A DNA stretch of 5,184 bases. Origin: Pyrodictium delaneyi (GTDB taxonomy: Archaea > Thermoproteota > Thermoprotei_A > Sulfolobales > Pyrodictiaceae). Both the position numbers and the translations under genes were made by a program. The stretch lies in the NCBI GenBank assembly GCA_015661645.1, contig DQVR01000106.1:1-5184 (forward strand). Direction: 5' to 3'. Every line of letters starts with the position of its first letter. The first letter of the stretch is position 1. Of the stretch, positions 4,196-5,184 are shown in pieces. The notes beneath the pieces are model-generated. The model worked only from the letters and a program-made list of their open reading frames with translations, was not told where the DNA came from and did not search any database.

Positions 4196-5117
4196 CCTCC
4201 CACGCTATAGCCTCTGCTAGTGGGACGGGGACCGCCTCGCCAACCTGGTTGTACTGCTCATCCCTACCTCCAAGGAACACATGGTTATCTGGGAACCCCA
4301 TCAGCCTCGCCTGCTCCCTAACAGTGAGGAACCTGTCCTCGTACGGGTGTATGAACCTACTCGAGCCGAGTACTGTCGGTGCGTGGCGCCTCGGGTCGAG
4401 CCTTACGAGGTTGGGATAGCGGCGTCCCTCAGCCCCCTCGTAGTATATCAGTGCCTGGCCCCAGCGTAGTCTCGCTACTCGACGCGCCTTCCGAGGACTC
4501 ATTGACGGCAGTTCGTGGTTCAGTACATCACCGCTACCAGGCTCCGGGAGACCCCGAAGAGCTTCCTCAACGGTCATCCTGCGTGGGAGTTTCCGTGGCC
4601 TAATCTTGATGTTTGAGATGAATACACGTAGCCTGTGGCTAGGCGTGCCGTAGTCCTCGGCCGCCAGCACGTTGAAGTATATCTCGGGATAACCAGCCTC
4701 AGCAAATATGCGGCGTAGCTCCTCCTTCACGTCTAGTATGCCAGGTACGTTCTCCATAACGAATACCTTGGGCTCTAGCTCGCCCACTATCCTGGCGAAG
4801 TGAAGGACCAGCTGCCCGGCCGGGTCCTGGTACAGCCTGTCTATAGGATTCTTCATGCGCCGCGGGTTTGCCCCGGTATACGGCTCGCACGGCGGACTCC
4901 CTATAACCACGTCAGGGCGGCCCACGAGCTTCTCAATGAGTGCCCCAGTTACATCTTTTATGTCCATGGCTAGGGCCACTGCTTCGGGGAAGTTGGCCTT
5001 GTAGCTACGGATCGCAGCAGGGTCATTATCTATGCCGAGTAGTACTCGGAACCCAGCTCGTCGGAACCCCTCTGCAAACCCGCCAGCACCGCTAAACAGA
5101 TCTACGAGGCTTGGCAC
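4167..5117 (-). CDS. DNA (cytosine-5-)-methyltransferase
   Basis: This 316-residue protein transfers a methyl group from SAM to cytosine C5 in DNA. Motifs appear in canonical order: I DLFSGAGGFAEGF (6-18), II-like GIDND (28-32), IV GSPPCEPYT (73-81) with catalytic C77, VI MENVPG (121-126), VIII GTPSHRLRVF (157-166), IX LTVREQARLMGFPD (264-277) and X YNQVGEAVPVPLAEAIA (289-305). The target-recognition region between VIII and IX is short (roughly 170-245), so the recognition site is probably short. Deviations from the textbook consensus are PPCE for PPCQ, Ser160 for the motif VIII Gln, and GEAVP for GNAVP. The start is GTG 5117, just before motif I, with GGAGG 12 nt upstream (5130-5134). It overlaps the preceding minus-strand gene by 26 bp, suggesting translational coupling. 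No restriction endonuclease is seen; the truncated upstream gene is the only candidate partner. C5 rather than N4 chemistry is inferred from the PPC and ENV motifs. Confidence 0.93.
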   Translation of the reverse strand: MPSLVDLFSGAGGFAEGFRRAGFRVLLGIDNDPAAIRSYKANFPEAVALAMDIKDVTGALIEKLVGRPDVVIGSPPCEPYTGANPRRMKNPIDRLYQDPAGQLVLHFARIVGELEPKVFVMENVPGILDVKEELRRIFAEAGYPEIYFNVLAAEDYGTPSHRLRVFISNIKIRPRKLPRRMTVEEALRGLPEPGSGDVLNHELPSMSPRKARRVARLRWGQALIYYEGAEGRRYPNLVRLDPRRHAPTVLGSSRFIHPYEDRFLTVREQARLMGFPDNHVFLGGRDEQYNQVGEAVPVPLAEAIAWEVRKFLEKVS

Positions 5118-5184
5118 TGTTGATTTCAGCCTCCAGTAGGGCTATGTACTGCTTTATGATCTGTATGCGTAGCTCTCTATCCTG
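5092..5184 (-). CDS. C-terminal end of an unidentified protein upstream of the methyltransferase
   Basis: The minus-strand frame is open from the window edge to TAG at 5092-5094 and encodes 30 residues: QDRELRIQIIKQYIALLEAE (first 20), then a basic tail ending KPRRSV. The first part is a clear amphipathic, coiled-coil-like helix. It overlaps the GTG start of the methyltransferase by 26 bp in a different frame, the arrangement of a co-transcribed and translationally coupled pair. The fragment is too short to identify. A restriction subunit, a methyltransferase accessory factor or an unrelated housekeeping protein are all compatible. Confidence 0.6.
   Translation of the reverse strand, partial: QDRELRIQIIKQYIALLEAEINSAKPRRSV

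Overview
The window looks like chromosomal DNA of a hyperthermophilic crenarchaeon. The left edge holds the C-terminal end of the crenarchaeal chromatin protein Cren7, the tRNA-Trp gene has an archaeal 37/38 intron and an encoded CCA, the genes favour ATA and AGG codons, and the adenosylhomocysteinase is of the short archaeal type. A relative of Pyrodictium or Hyperthermus is plausible, but that is an inference from gene content and a moderately GC-rich look.

Layout from left to right. Positions 1-80 are the end of cren7 (+). A small gene of unknown function with two helix-turn-helix-like segments follows at 213-710 (+). Next is a leader of about 100 nt containing box C/D-like elements and two stretches antisense to the adjacent tRNA. 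The intron-containing tRNA-Trp gene is at 815-948 (+), followed by a pyrimidine-rich terminator-like tract. ahcY (S-adenosylhomocysteine hydrolase) occupies 1138-2391 (+). A gene-free stretch of 284 nt at 2392-2675 follows; it contains several hairpins and is bounded by a 10-bp direct repeat. Then comes a minus-strand ribbon-helix-helix/coiled-coil protein gene (2676-3479), separated by a divergent promoter region from a plus-strand SPOUT-like protein gene (3716-4195). The latter converges on, and overlaps by 29 bp, a minus-strand DNA cytosine-C5 methyltransferase gene (4167-5117). The start of the methyltransferase overlaps the end of another minus-strand gene that runs off the right edge (5092-5184).

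A loose theme is methylation. AhcY removes the S-adenosylhomocysteine produced by methyltransferases, and two putative SAM-dependent nucleic-acid methyltransferases (SPOUT-like and C5) lie nearby. They do not share an operon, so this is only context. There is no CRISPR array, insertion sequence or complete mobile element. The least-explained DNA is the leader upstream of the tRNA and the structured 2392-2675 gap.
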